Source: an uncultured Chlamydia sp. (GTDB lineage Bacteria; Chlamydiota; Chlamydiia; Chlamydiales; Simkaniaceae). Taken from it: a stretch of DNA of 64,000 nt. Of this stretch, positions 9,286-18,608 are shown piece after piece. The notes beneath the pieces were generated by a model. The model ran no database searches and had not been told where the DNA came from. It saw only the letters and a program-made list of their open reading frames with translations. The translations under genes were made by a program, and so were the position numbers. The stretch covers positions 1,036,857-1,100,856 of the forward strand of contig CAMGYI010000001.1 of NCBI GenBank assembly GCA_946127115.1, given 5' to 3'. How positions within the stretch are numbered: position 1 is the first letter of the stretch; each line of letters opens with the position of its first letter.

Positions 9286-9771
9286 TCAAGAAGATTTTTG
9301 AGGTAGATTTTTTCTCATGGTAAGGCGATTTTTTCCCTGGAATCTTTGATACTCTACTTTATCCATAAGTTTTTGAATGAACAAAATGCCCAATCCCCCT
9401 TCTTCCAGCTCTTCAATAGAAGCAAAAGGGTCAACTTTCCTCTTATGCTTCAATAGATTAAAGTAAAGCCCCGAATCTTCGATTGTGATTTCCACATATT
9501 TCCCTTCTTCAGAATGTATTGAAAGCATAATCATCCCTTTTTTCCCTTGATACGCATAAGAAATCACATTGACAAGCCCTTCTTCTAGTGCAATCTCAAT
9601 TCGTCTCACCTCAATGTCTGATAGACTGGTTTGATCAAGTTTCTCGCGAATCCACTCAAGCATCGCATATAGCTCATTCAGGACTGCATTAAAAAACTTT
9701 TGCTCTTCCATGAACTTATCATACCTAAAATACCCTTTTTTGAGAGAAGCAATAGTGCTTTTACCGATCAT
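9286..9771 (-). CDS. rsbW: RsbW-like anti-sigma factor/serine kinase
   Basis: A 161-residue GHKL-fold (HATPase_c_2) protein. The N box is IALEEGLVNVISYAY, the G1 box has EDSG, and the G2 box is EEGGLGILFIQKLMD, so ATP binding looks intact. Such proteins bind a sigma factor and phosphorylate an anti-sigma antagonist (STAS) protein; in Chlamydia the partner-switching module uses CT549 (RsbW). No antagonist or phosphatase gene is in this window. The first ATG (9771) lies inside a 14-bp hairpin stem (9769-9800) and lacks a ribosome-binding site, so the true start may be the ATG at 9711. Confidence 0.85.
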   Translation of the reverse strand: MIGKSTIASLKKGYFRYDKFMEEQKFFNAVLNELYAMLEWIREKLDQTSLSDIEVRRIEIALEEGLVNVISYAYQGKKGMIMLSIHSEEGKYVEITIEDSGLYFNLLKHKRKVDPFASIEELEEGGLGILFIQKLMDKVEYQRFQGKNRLTMRKNLPQKSS

Positions 9772-9800
9772 GTTTCAAAAATTTGGATTTTTGAAACATG
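9769..9800. repeat. 14-bp perfect hairpin over the rsbW start codon
   Basis: Arms CATGTTTCAAAAAT and ATTTTTGAAACATG flank a TTGG loop. It begins 6 bases after the lptE-like stop and ends on the first rsbW ATG. It could act as a weak intercistronic terminator, or it could hide the rsbW start in the mRNA. Confidence 0.8.
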
Positions 9801-9805
9801 AAATG

Positions 9806-10459
9806 TTACTCTATGCTGACAGATGCTTCAGTATTGTAGGGAATGTTGGAAAGCCCTTCAGTGATTTTTGTGGCAAGACGTTGATAAATTGGATCTAGTG
9901 AAGCCGCTTTGGCTCCATCGATCGAGTCGAGCTGACCAAGAGAGAAGAAGAGAGCCGATTCTCGGGTACCAGTTGCATTAATGAACGAGGCATCTTGGAG
10001 GGAGTCCGAATCGATAAAATCGTAATCGCTACATGCTGAAATACGAAATGGACCGTAAAGCGTCTTGAGGGAACGACTATCGACTAGGGTAATCTCAATG
10101 GTTACTTCTCTACGTCCCTCATTGGGAACAAGACGGTTGATCCGCTCCCCCGATATAGGATGACGATCATACTGATAACCAATGTTTTCCCAATTATCTG
10201 AGACAATTCTACCTTCGAGGGTAATCGAGCCTCCTCGATTAGCATAGTTAAATGTACCGGAAGTACTGAGAGATTTAACAACAATATCGGTAAGCACTCC
10301 ACTATGGTCCCCATCAAAATAGGGAACAGAAATGGTGGGAAAAGCAGAAAGGACTTCGTCATCATCAACGTGGTAACCACACGATGTAAGAAGGCCGTTA
10401 CTCAGCAGAGCTATCCACAATAATCGCCTCTTCCTGAGACTTTTTATTCGAGTAAACAT
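9806..10459 (-). CDS. LptE-like outer-membrane lipoprotein (CT548-type)
   Basis: About 217 residues. A short basic N-terminus (RKRR) and hydrophobic segment end in a lipobox LTSCGYHV; the CGYH start is typical of LptE (RlpB), the lipoprotein plug of the LptD lipopolysaccharide assembly channel. The rest has the LptE-like pattern ISVPYFDG followed by a beta-rich, polar middle (GSITLEGRIVSDN). In Chlamydia this is CT548. It overlaps the 3' end of the BamD-like gene by 62 bases with this start (74 with the ATG at 10471), which implies coupled translation. The identification is from motif and neighbourhood. Confidence 0.75.
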   Translation of the reverse strand: MFTRIKSLRKRRLLWIALLSNGLLTSCGYHVDDDEVLSAFPTISVPYFDGDHSGVLTDIVVKSLSTSGTFNYANRGGSITLEGRIVSDNWENIGYQYDRHPISGERINRLVPNEGRREVTIEITLVDSRSLKTLYGPFRISACSDYDFIDSDSLQDASFINATGTRESALFFSLGQLDSIDGAKAASLDPIYQRLATKITEGLSNIPYNTEASVSIE

Positions 10460-11372
10460 CGGGGACATCAAGAACTTTTAGCCGTTTTTCAGACTTATTT
10501 GCTGCTTTAGTTTCTGGATATTTCTTAAGGATTGTTGCATAATAAATTGCAGCAGCCTTTTTCTTTTTTGTTCTTTCATAGAACTCAGCAATCTCTAATA
10601 AATCATTGGCAAGGCGCTCCTTCATCCCTAATAGCTTCTTCTCAGCCTCAGCAATGCGAGGCTCACTTGGAAAGTGGTAGCGGAATTTCCGAAGGTTAAT
10701 CTCCGCTAAATCGAGTTTGTTAGCGTCAGGGAATTCCTGATCACACTCAGTAAGGTAAACCTCACTAATTCCGATATATCCATCAGGAGAAAGCGGATGC
10801 TTAGGGAAGCGACGAATCAACGTCTGAAATGCTTCAATACTCTTTTTATACTCTTCCATTCGAAGCAGAACCACCCCTTTTCGATAGAGTGCTTGAGCGG
10901 CCAAATCATCCCGTGGAAGGGTTGTAATCACTTCATCATAAATCTCAAGTGCTTCATCATATGCAGGAAGCCACTTAGGCATCTTCTGCCAACCAAACAG
11001 ATGAATCCTTTCCCCCTCATCGAACGCACGAGCTATTTCGAATTTATAACGAATAACTTGATCAAAAAACTTTGGCGTCAATTCTTCCTTCAAATAATCG
11101 GAAAAAGCCATGTTTGCATATTCTAGCTCCCCCAACTTGTAATGTGCAACTCCCAGATAGTAGAGAGCTTCACGAGCAAAAGGACTCGTTGGAAAATCAG
11201 CAACAAGGTCTTGGCACTTCCAGGAAAGTTTCTGCCAATCTTTATTTTGATAATGGTCGATCATTTTTGAATAGTGCTGATGAACGTTGATCTGACTACG
11301 AATGACCGGGTCAAGAGGATTCGCTCCAAGCACTCCAAAACAAATGAGAAAGAGGATGGCTACTTTTTTCAT
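10398..11372 (-). CDS. BamD-like TPR outer-membrane assembly protein (CT547-type)
   Basis: A 324-residue exported protein. The signal peptide covers residues 1-17 (KKVAILFLICFGVLGANP). It is followed by tetratricopeptide-type helices: LVADFPTSPFAREALYYLGV, YRKGVVLLRMEEYKKSIEAF and RFPKHPLSPDGYIGISE, which closely resemble BamD/YfiO repeats (FPxSPYA...). It lacks the canonical lipobox cysteine, which is odd for BamD; it may be soluble in the periplasm or use another anchor. It should help BamA insert beta-barrel proteins. It sits 18 bases downstream of dnaE on the same strand and overlaps the LptE-like gene. Confidence 0.8.
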   Translation of the reverse strand: MKKVAILFLICFGVLGANPLDPVIRSQINVHQHYSKMIDHYQNKDWQKLSWKCQDLVADFPTSPFAREALYYLGVAHYKLGELEYANMAFSDYLKEELTPKFFDQVIRYKFEIARAFDEGERIHLFGWQKMPKWLPAYDEALEIYDEVITTLPRDDLAAQALYRKGVVLLRMEEYKKSIEAFQTLIRRFPKHPLSPDGYIGISEVYLTECDQEFPDANKLDLAEINLRKFRYHFPSEPRIAEAEKKLLGMKERLANDLLEIAEFYERTKKKKAAAIYYATILKKYPETKAANKSEKRLKVLDVPDVYSNKKSQEEAIIVDSSAE

Positions 11373-11390
11373 GCTTATTAGTATATCGAT

Positions 11391-14300
11391 TCACCCTTCA
11401 AAAGAAAAGTCCTGAATGAAAGAAAATGATTTTATTCTGTTCTCCATCTCTGAATCCCAGCCCACACCCCACTTAGACTCAACTTCAACAACACCAATTT
11501 TTTGATCGACGCTATTAAAGGTGATGTGGACAGGGAAACTTCCAGGATACTTATGAAAAAGATTTTTGAGTTTTACAATTTCTGATAACCGAATACTATC
11601 TGCATCCAGGGTGAGATGGAGTTTTTTGTTGTCACTTGAATCCATCGTTTTCTCCACATTTTGTTTTTTTGTGCGACGGGCATCAGATTCTATAGCCTGC
11701 TTGACCTGTTCATAAAGAGCATCAAATCGCCCCACGTCTTTTTCAGTAATGGCTGTTAAATCTTCTAAGGAGCGACACCGAAGCTTAATCACGTCTCCCT
11801 TATTTTCAATCTGAAGAATCGAAAATAGAAGTTGGTTCTCTATAAAAAGAGCACTATGTTTATAGTACATGTCTGGCCAAACAGGCAGCTCAAATCGCTC
11901 TACCCCATCACTAATAACCAATATCGCAAATTTTTTCTGTGTTCTTTGAGAAATCTTTACTTTCACATTTTCAATGATGCAAGCCACTTTGACAACCGCC
12001 CCATTTTTGACAGAGTCTAATGAGTGAAAAGGAAGACACCCTAGTTTATCAACAAGCGCTCTATATTCATCCATCAGATGTCCCGTTAGGTAAAACCCTA
12101 GGAGTTCTTTCTCTTTTGCAAGAATCTCTTTTTTTTCTTGTTGTCGTTCTACAATTGGAGGAGCAAGAAACGGGTTCTTCTTCTCGTCTTCAATCATTGA
12201 AAAGAAGTCCATAACCCCTTTAGATGCCTCTTTTTGCTCTCGAGACGTCTGCTCAAACATAGGTTCGGTACTCTCAAGCAGTTCTTGCCGCGTCCATGTC
12301 GTAAAGTCGAAACTCCCTGCATCAACAAGATTCTCAACAACTTTTTTTCCTACTCTTGTTAAGTCAATTCGTTTGAAAAAGTCATAAAGTGATTTGTAGG
12401 GTCCTTTTTTCTTTCGCTCTTCAAGAATCGCCCCGACAACACCTCTTCCAACCCCTTTAATTCCTGACATCGCAAAGCGAATTCCAGAGGGGGCAGCAGC
12501 AAATTCTGTTCCTGATTCGTTGACGTCAGGAGGGAGGATTTTTATTCCCATGGCTTCGCATTCACGGATGTGCTTCGATACTTTAGTCAAGTCATCGCTA
12601 TCACAGGTCATCAAAGCCGCAAGCCATTCCTTTGAATAATTTGCTTTAAGAAATGCTGTAACATAACTTAGATAACCATAAGCTGCTGCATGGGATTTAT
12701 TGAAGCCATATGAGGCGAACTTCTCAATCTTATCGAAAACTTCCATTGCCTTGTTCTTATTGATTCCTTTACGAATAGCTCCACTGCGAAATTTTTCCCG
12801 TTGTTTTGCCATTTCATCCCGATCTTTTTTCCCCATTGCGCGCCGCAGAACGTCACCCTCTCCAAGCGAATAGTCGGCAAGGAGAGAAGCAATTTGCATC
12901 ACTTGCTCCTGGTAAACCATGATCCCATAGGTCTCCTGAATGACATCTTCCATCAAAGGATGATCAACCTCAATCTTTTCACGCCCATGCTTCCGATTGA
13001 TAAAAGAGGGAATCATCTCCATAGGGCCTGGGCGATATAGAGCTCCCACAGCGATAATCTCTTCAAATTTATCAATATGAAGCTGTTTCGCCAGTTCTTG
13101 CATACCGGTAGATTCTAATTGGAAGACCCCTTGTGTTTTCCCCTGATTCAAGAGGTTGAACGTATTTTGGTCTTCAAGAGGAAGATTGATCCAATCGATT
13201 CTTTCTCCCCCATTCTCTGCAATAGCATCCACAGTTTTTTGGATCGAAGTCAATGTCTTAAGCCCTAAGAAGTCAATTTTAAGCATCCCAACAGCTTCGA
13301 CAGGTTTCATTGAATATTGTGTCAAAACAAGTTCAGAATCTTTGGCACTGCAGACAGGAATATGATCGGTCAGAGGATCTCCACAAATGATAAGCCCTGC
13401 AGCATGAATACCCGTATTCCGGATTGCTCCCTCCAAGCGCCTAGCATATTCGAGAATCCGCTTTCCATCTTCATCACTTTCTGCCGTCCTCCTAAGTTCA
13501 GGATCAAGTTCAAGAGCCCTCTCAAGTGTCATCGTGGGGTCTTCAGGAACCAGTTTCGCAATTTCGTTTACCTTCGCAAGGGGAACACTAAGAACTCGGC
13601 CCACGTCTTTAATGGCCATCTTTGCTTTCATCGTTCCAAATGTGATGATTTGTGCAACCTTTTCCTTCCCATGTTTTTTGAGGGTATACTCAATAACTTC
13701 TGCACGACGATCCATACATATGTCGACATCAATATCAGGGTACGACATCCTTTCAGGATTGATAAACCGTTCGAAGAAAAGGTTGAACCTTAAGGGCTCA
13801 ATGTCGGTAATTCCAGTCAAATAAAGGATGATCGAGCCTGCTCCTGACCCCCTCCCTGGCCCAACAGGAATCCCCTTGTTTTTTGCCCAGGCTATGAAGT
13901 CATATACGATGAGAAGATAATCACACATCTCCTTTGAAATGATGATTTCAAGCTCTTCCTCCAACCGCTTTGTCACAACCTCCATCGGATTCTGATCGGG
14001 ATACTTCTCTTGAACCTTAGTTAAATGTTCAGGCGTATACCGGTTTGGAATCCCCTCTCTGCACAGTGTGCGCAAAAAGTTTGCAGCCTCTTCAACCCTT
14101 GTTTTTTCACTATACTCGGTCCCTTCAAGGTAAGGGGGGACAAAAACAGGATAGTACTTCGTCTCAAAATCGAGCTCTAGGTTGCATAATGCCGCTACCT
14201 TTCCGGTGTTTTCAATCGCTTCAGGAATATCTGCAAAAAGAGCCATCATTTCTCTAGAAGACTTAAAGTAAAGCTCATGTGTTGGGATAACTTTTCGCTT

Positions 14301-15113
14301 AGGATTAAGGCTAATCCCTCTTGGATTCCCAAAAGAATCCCTCTCAATAATTTCCACAGGCTCACCAGACTGCACATTCATTAAAATTTCATGTGCTCTC
14401 CAATCTTCTCGACAAATATAATGCGTATCGTTTGTTGCAACGCAAGAAATTCCTCTCTCTTTTGAAAGCGTGATGAACCGGTTGTTGACTTTTTCTTGGT
14501 TTTTAACCCTGTCAAGGTACTGCTGATAAAGCCAGGATTCCTTCTCAATCCCCTCCGATTTGATCTGCTCCTCATGCATCTGATGACGTTGCAGCTCAAA
14601 ATAAAATCTCTCTCCATAAATGTCTAACTGCCATTTTAACTCTTCTTCAAATTCTTTTTCCCGTTCTTGAATAATAAATTGGGAAAGTCGACTTGTAATA
14701 GGCCCAGAAAGGCAAATCAGCCCTTCTGAGTACTTCTCGAGAAGTTCCTTATCGACACGGGGAGTATAATAAAATCCTTCAAGGTATCCAATCGAGGAGA
14801 TCTTACAGAGATTTCGATACCCTTCACGATCCTTCGCAAGAAGGACTAGGGGATACCCAATTAAATGACCAGAAATCCGCTTCTTATCATGGCGAGATAG
14901 AGGGGCAACAACAATCTCAGTCCCAACAATTGGCTTGATTCCTTCTTTTTTGCAGGCTTCAAAAAACTCTATGACTCCAAACATGTTGCAAAAATCCGTG
15001 AGCGCAAGCGCCCCCATTCCAAATTCTCTGGCCTTTTTAACCAACAACTGAACGGAGGCCGTCGAATCCAAAATCGAATATTGCGAATGAATATGGAGTG
15101 GCGTCCAACCCAT
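11391..15113 (-). CDS. dnaE: DNA polymerase III alpha subunit (DnaE)
   Basis: A 1240-residue C-family replicative DNA polymerase. The PHP domain opens the protein (HIHSQYSILD, ALTDFCNMFG). The palm domain carries GPGRGSGAGSIILYLTGI and the catalytic aspartates in PDIDVDICMDRR. The fingers, including AMGKKDRDEMAKQREKF, and the helix-hairpin-helix region (IKGVGRGVVGAILEER) follow. An OB-fold (VKVKISQRTQKKFAILVISD) and a short tail-binding region close the protein. Length is normal. It is followed closely by the BamD-like gene and preceded by uhpC on the same strand (28-base gap), the same order as CT544-CT547 except that no CT546 counterpart is seen. Confidence 0.97.
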   Translation of the reverse strand: MGWTPLHIHSQYSILDSTASVQLLVKKAREFGMGALALTDFCNMFGVIEFFEACKKEGIKPIVGTEIVVAPLSRHDKKRISGHLIGYPLVLLAKDREGYRNLCKISSIGYLEGFYYTPRVDKELLEKYSEGLICLSGPITSRLSQFIIQEREKEFEEELKWQLDIYGERFYFELQRHQMHEEQIKSEGIEKESWLYQQYLDRVKNQEKVNNRFITLSKERGISCVATNDTHYICREDWRAHEILMNVQSGEPVEIIERDSFGNPRGISLNPKRKVIPTHELYFKSSREMMALFADIPEAIENTGKVAALCNLELDFETKYYPVFVPPYLEGTEYSEKTRVEEAANFLRTLCREGIPNRYTPEHLTKVQEKYPDQNPMEVVTKRLEEELEIIISKEMCDYLLIVYDFIAWAKNKGIPVGPGRGSGAGSIILYLTGITDIEPLRFNLFFERFINPERMSYPDIDVDICMDRRAEVIEYTLKKHGKEKVAQIITFGTMKAKMAIKDVGRVLSVPLAKVNEIAKLVPEDPTMTLERALELDPELRRTAESDEDGKRILEYARRLEGAIRNTGIHAAGLIICGDPLTDHIPVCSAKDSELVLTQYSMKPVEAVGMLKIDFLGLKTLTSIQKTVDAIAENGGERIDWINLPLEDQNTFNLLNQGKTQGVFQLESTGMQELAKQLHIDKFEEIIAVGALYRPGPMEMIPSFINRKHGREKIEVDHPLMEDVIQETYGIMVYQEQVMQIASLLADYSLGEGDVLRRAMGKKDRDEMAKQREKFRSGAIRKGINKNKAMEVFDKIEKFASYGFNKSHAAAYGYLSYVTAFLKANYSKEWLAALMTCDSDDLTKVSKHIRECEAMGIKILPPDVNESGTEFAAAPSGIRFAMSGIKGVGRGVVGAILEERKKKGPYKSLYDFFKRIDLTRVGKKVVENLVDAGSFDFTTWTRQELLESTEPMFEQTSREQKEASKGVMDFFSMIEDEKKNPFLAPPIVERQQEKKEILAKEKELLGFYLTGHLMDEYRALVDKLGCLPFHSLDSVKNGAVVKVACIIENVKVKISQRTQKKFAILVISDGVERFELPVWPDMYYKHSALFIENQLLFSILQIENKGDVIKLRCRSLEDLTAITEKDVGRFDALYEQVKQAIESDARRTKKQNVEKTMDSSDNKKLHLTLDADSIRLSEIVKLKNLFHKYPGSFPVHITFNSVDQKIGVVEVESKWGVGWDSEMENRIKSFSFIQDFSFEG

Positions 15114-15140
15114 TAATGACCCTGCCTCAGTTTAAGCGAT

Positions 15141-16493
15141 TTAATTCGTTTGAGCCAAGGCCGTCGCGGGGCAAGCTCTCTTCGACCATAGTGGAACAAG
15201 TAGTAATACTGCAATACCTGCACAAACAGATAGGAGAAGAAAAAACGCTGGCCATCCAAAGTCTTCAATCAGTCGACCCACGGGCCATCCCGCACAAGCA
15301 GCACCAGCGTAAGCAAAAAGCCCAGCAAATCCTGTCGCGGTACCAGCTGCTTCCTTACTCACCAGCTCAGCCGCTGCCATTCCAATAAGCATCTGGGGTC
15401 CAAAAATTAGGAACCCAAAAGCAAACGTCGCAATAGAAATTGTTAGAAGGCTTGCCGAAGAAATAAACCACAGAGCCATTAGATTACCAATGACCCCAAT
15501 CGTAAAGAGAATATTTACAGGGCCCCTTCTCCCCTTAAAAACAGTATCGGAAAGGTAACCAGCAGCTAAGCTCCCAAAAATACCCCCAATCTCAAACCAG
15601 AAAACACAGGACCCAGCAACCATTAAGGTATAACCCTTTTCTTCCATTAGATAGAGCTGAACCCAATCGTAAATCGATATCCGGACAATATATACAAAAA
15701 AGTAAGAGATCGCCAGAATCCAAATAAATTTATTTTTAAGGATATGCCCAAACAAAATTTCTTTTGTGGAGAGATTCTTTTCCTTTTCAACCTCCCCTGT
15801 TTCAATATCATCAGGATAGTCATTCCTATACTTCTCGATTGTTGGAAGACCGAGCTGCTTTGGGCTATTGCGAATACGGTTAATCAGAAAAAGCCCCACA
15901 ACAATGGCCATTATTCCAGGAAGATACATCGCGTAGCGCCATCCAAGGGCCTGAATAGCAAAGGCGCACAGAATAGGGATTACAGCTCCCCCTATGTTAT
16001 GAGAGGTATTCCACCACCCCCACCAACGTCCCCGTTCGGTCTGAGAATACCAATAAGTTAGCAACTTAGCGCATGGTGGAGCCCCCCATCCTTGAAACAA
16101 TCCATTTAAGCCTAGAAAAATAGCGAAAAAGAGAACTGAAGAGGATAGTCCAGCAAATATGGTGAAAATACCCGTCAAAACCAGCCCTGCTCCCATGAGA
16201 ATGCGAAGGCTAGACTTATCAGAAATCAGCCCACTTACAAACTTACTTATTGCATAAGTAACAGCAAGTAGAGTTCCTAAAAAACCTAGATCGGCTTTAT
16301 CAAAGCCTAAGTCATTGATAAGGGCTGGCATTGAGAAGGTAAAGCTTTTCCTTGTAAAATAAAAAAGAGCATACCCAACATAGATGCTGTAGAAAATCCG
16401 AAACCGCCAATACTTGTATTTAGCTTTGATTTCTTCAGCACTTTCGGTCTCGCTTTGTGAAAGCTCAGGCTTTAGTCCATCTTGAACGCTCAT
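15141..16493 (-). CDS. uhpC: Hexose-phosphate MFS transporter/sensor (UhpC-like)
   Basis: A 450-residue member of the organophosphate:phosphate antiporter family with about 12 membrane segments. The family motif near residues 55-75 is seen as YFTRKSFTFSMPALINDLGF, and GWWNTSHNIGGAVIPI in segment 5 is a strong signature of UhpC/UhpT/GlpT proteins. It imports glucose-6-phosphate from the host cytosol in exchange for phosphate. It corresponds to CT544 and lies between dnaE and hisS as in Chlamydia. The start at 16493 has AAGG upstream. Confidence 0.9.
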   Translation of the reverse strand: MSVQDGLKPELSQSETESAEEIKAKYKYWRFRIFYSIYVGYALFYFTRKSFTFSMPALINDLGFDKADLGFLGTLLAVTYAISKFVSGLISDKSSLRILMGAGLVLTGIFTIFAGLSSSVLFFAIFLGLNGLFQGWGAPPCAKLLTYWYSQTERGRWWGWWNTSHNIGGAVIPILCAFAIQALGWRYAMYLPGIMAIVVGLFLINRIRNSPKQLGLPTIEKYRNDYPDDIETGEVEKEKNLSTKEILFGHILKNKFIWILAISYFFVYIVRISIYDWVQLYLMEEKGYTLMVAGSCVFWFEIGGIFGSLAAGYLSDTVFKGRRGPVNILFTIGVIGNLMALWFISSASLLTISIATFAFGFLIFGPQMLIGMAAAELVSKEAAGTATGFAGLFAYAGAACAGWPVGRLIEDFGWPAFFLLLSVCAGIAVLLLVPLWSKRACPATALAQTN

Positions 16494-16676
16494 GGTTTAA
16501 CCTTATTTCCTTGGTAAATATTAAAATCTCAATCCAGTTAGGGCAGTCCACGTTTCGGAGCGAGGTTACAGAAATTTCCATTCGGAGTCAATATTTTAGT
16601 GAGTTTTAGTGACATGCAATTTGCCTTCTAACCCTGATTTCCTGTAAAACAAAATATAAAATTATCGAGTATATAT

Positions 16677-17288
16677 ATGACCTTTTTCCCAGAACCTCTG
16701 CGCCCTTCTGAAGGGAGGAAAGAAGATAAATATCGGGTTGATCCAATTGAGGCAGACAAACAGTCTAAGGGGGATCAATCATGGGAATCTCTTGTAGAGG
16801 AGAACCGCCCTAAAGCCTACATTGCCTTTCTTGTATTTGTTCAAAAATTAACAACAAGGATTGGAAAGGGAGAGGAAGGGAATCTTGAAGAAATGTCTGA
16901 GGATGCTCTAACAGGTGATATTCAAGAACTCAAGCAAATCCTGCAGATCCTGATGGACGTAGACCAAAGTGAGAATGGGACCTTTTGTGCTCAGTTTTCT
17001 GCTGCTTGGCATCGCCTACTTCAGGGAGTTCAAGTCCTTTCCCACACAAAAAGGAAGGCGCTCGTTGATGCCGATAAGTTTAAAGCTCTCCTAACAGATA
17101 TCGGTAACTATCCTCCAAATGAAGATCACAAGCTAGGATTCTACCTTTCGGGATTTGCTGGAGAAACTTGGCTTCCCATCCCCTTTCGGGAGATTCTTAA
17201 ACGTCTTTTTTCCGACCATCGTATAAACCAATCTCATAGTACCTTGGTACAATGGATCGAATTGATCAATGAGATCTTGCAAAGTTAA
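16677..17288 (+). CDS. Hypothetical protein upstream of hisS
   Basis: A 203-residue acidic, mostly helical, soluble protein with no signal peptide or membrane segment. I do not recognise a domain. The N-terminal 45 residues are polar and probably disordered; the C-terminal half has a conserved-looking stretch GFYLSGFAGETWLPIPFREI. The ATG is preceded by an AT-rich tract without a clear ribosome-binding site. It ends 24 bases before hisS on the same strand and may be cotranscribed with it. This gene is not in the Chlamydia order I remember, so it may be specific to environmental chlamydiae. Confidence 0.7.
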   Translation: MTFFPEPLRPSEGRKEDKYRVDPIEADKQSKGDQSWESLVEENRPKAYIAFLVFVQKLTTRIGKGEEGNLEEMSEDALTGDIQELKQILQILMDVDQSENGTFCAQFSAAWHRLLQGVQVLSHTKRKALVDADKFKALLTDIGNYPPNEDHKLGFYLSGFAGETWLPIPFREILKRLFSDHRINQSHSTLVQWIELINEILQS

Positions 17289-17312
17289 CTTCAAAGAAGC
17301 TATACTCGCCCC

Positions 17313-18608
17313 ATGAAATACTCACTTCCCAAAGGGGCTTTTGATATCCTTCCCGAAGAGACCAAACCGCAAGACTGCTGGAAGGAATCGGTAAGATGGA
17401 ATCATCTCGAGACGGTGATCTGTACCCTCGTCCGAGAATACGGCTATCAGGAAATCCGCACCCCAATTTTTGAGAAGACCGAGCTCTTTGTCCGTGGCGT
17501 GGGAGAGACCTCCGACATTGTGTCCAAAGAAATGTACACCTTTCAGGATAAGGGGAATCGATCGATGAGCCTGCGGCCTGAAGGGACTGCGTCGGTGATG
17601 CGCGCCTTTGCCCAAGGCCAACTACAACAGCTCGGGACTCACCACAAATTTTTCTATATCGGTCCATTTTTCAGATACGACCGCCCCCAAGCGGGTCGGT
17701 ATCGACAATTTCATCAATTTGGAATTGAGGCCATCGGGAATGGAGAACCTGAGCAAGATTTTGAAGCCATAGAGCTCCTCTATGAACTCTATCGTCGACT
17801 AGGTCTTAAAAACCTCCACGTAATGATCAACTCTCTAGGAGACCCTCCCTGTCGAGAAAAATATAAGGGCGCTCTTTTGGACTACCTAAAGTTTCACTTT
17901 AACTCTCTCTCGAAAGAAAGTCAGGCCCGATTTACCAAAAACCCCCTTCGCATTCTAGATTCTAAAGATTCTAAAGAACGCGAACTATTAGAGTCCGCTC
18001 CTTCAATTTTAGATTATCTAAGCTCAGAGAACAAAGGCCACTTTGAGCTTCTTTGCAAGCTTTTAGAGAAACAGAAAATCCCCTTCACGATTACTCCGCA
18101 CCTTGTTCGCGGGCTAGACTACTACAATCATACTGTTTTTGAAATTACTTCGGATGTTTTAGGAGCGCAAAATACCATTGGTGCAGGAGGACGTTACGAC
18201 GGTCTCCTTCCAGCAGTTGGAGGTCCAGACCTTCCATGCATTGGCTTTTCCACAGGAATGGAAAGGATTTTGCAAACCATGCAAGGACAGGGGATCTCCT
18301 TCCCTGAAAGATCAGGGCCTATGGTTGCCTTAATCCCTCTCGATGAAAAGGCAAAAGAAAAATGCTTCACGCTTCTCTACCAGCTTCGCCACGCAAACAT
18401 CCCAGCTGAAATGCTCGTTTCCAAAAAAATTCAGAAAGCGTTGCGACATGCTGGTCGACTAAAAGCGAAACACGCTGTTATCATTGGAGAACAAGAACTC
18501 GAAAAAAATAGGGTACAAATCAAAGAAATGGAATCACGCAAAACTGAAGAGGCCCATCTCTCCAATCTCATTGACTACTTTAGCAAACGGATATCAAATG
18601 GACTATAG
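17313..18608 (+). CDS. hisS: Histidyl-tRNA synthetase
   Basis: A 431-residue class II aminoacyl-tRNA synthetase that charges tRNA-His. Motif 2 is the run RYDRPQAGRYRQFHQFG. The histidine-specific motifs are LVRGLDYYNHTVFE and GAGGRYDGL, and motif 3 is GFSTGMERIL. A C-terminal anticodon-binding domain follows (residues about 330-420). RPEGT at residue 89 binds substrate. Length is normal. The 3' end overlaps aspS by 11 bases, the same hisS-aspS order as in Chlamydia. Confidence 0.97.
   Translation: MKYSLPKGAFDILPEETKPQDCWKESVRWNHLETVICTLVREYGYQEIRTPIFEKTELFVRGVGETSDIVSKEMYTFQDKGNRSMSLRPEGTASVMRAFAQGQLQQLGTHHKFFYIGPFFRYDRPQAGRYRQFHQFGIEAIGNGEPEQDFEAIELLYELYRRLGLKNLHVMINSLGDPPCREKYKGALLDYLKFHFNSLSKESQARFTKNPLRILDSKDSKERELLESAPSILDYLSSENKGHFELLCKLLEKQKIPFTITPHLVRGLDYYNHTVFEITSDVLGAQNTIGAGGRYDGLLPAVGGPDLPCIGFSTGMERILQTMQGQGISFPERSGPMVALIPLDEKAKEKCFTLLYQLRHANIPAEMLVSKKIQKALRHAGRLKAKHAVIIGEQELEKNRVQIKEMESRKTEEAHLSNLIDYFSKRISNGL

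Noticed and set aside
10797-14257. Several plus-strand frames of 60-160 codons opposite bamD-like and dnaE
   Set aside because: Shadows of conserved minus-strand genes; no independent coding signal.
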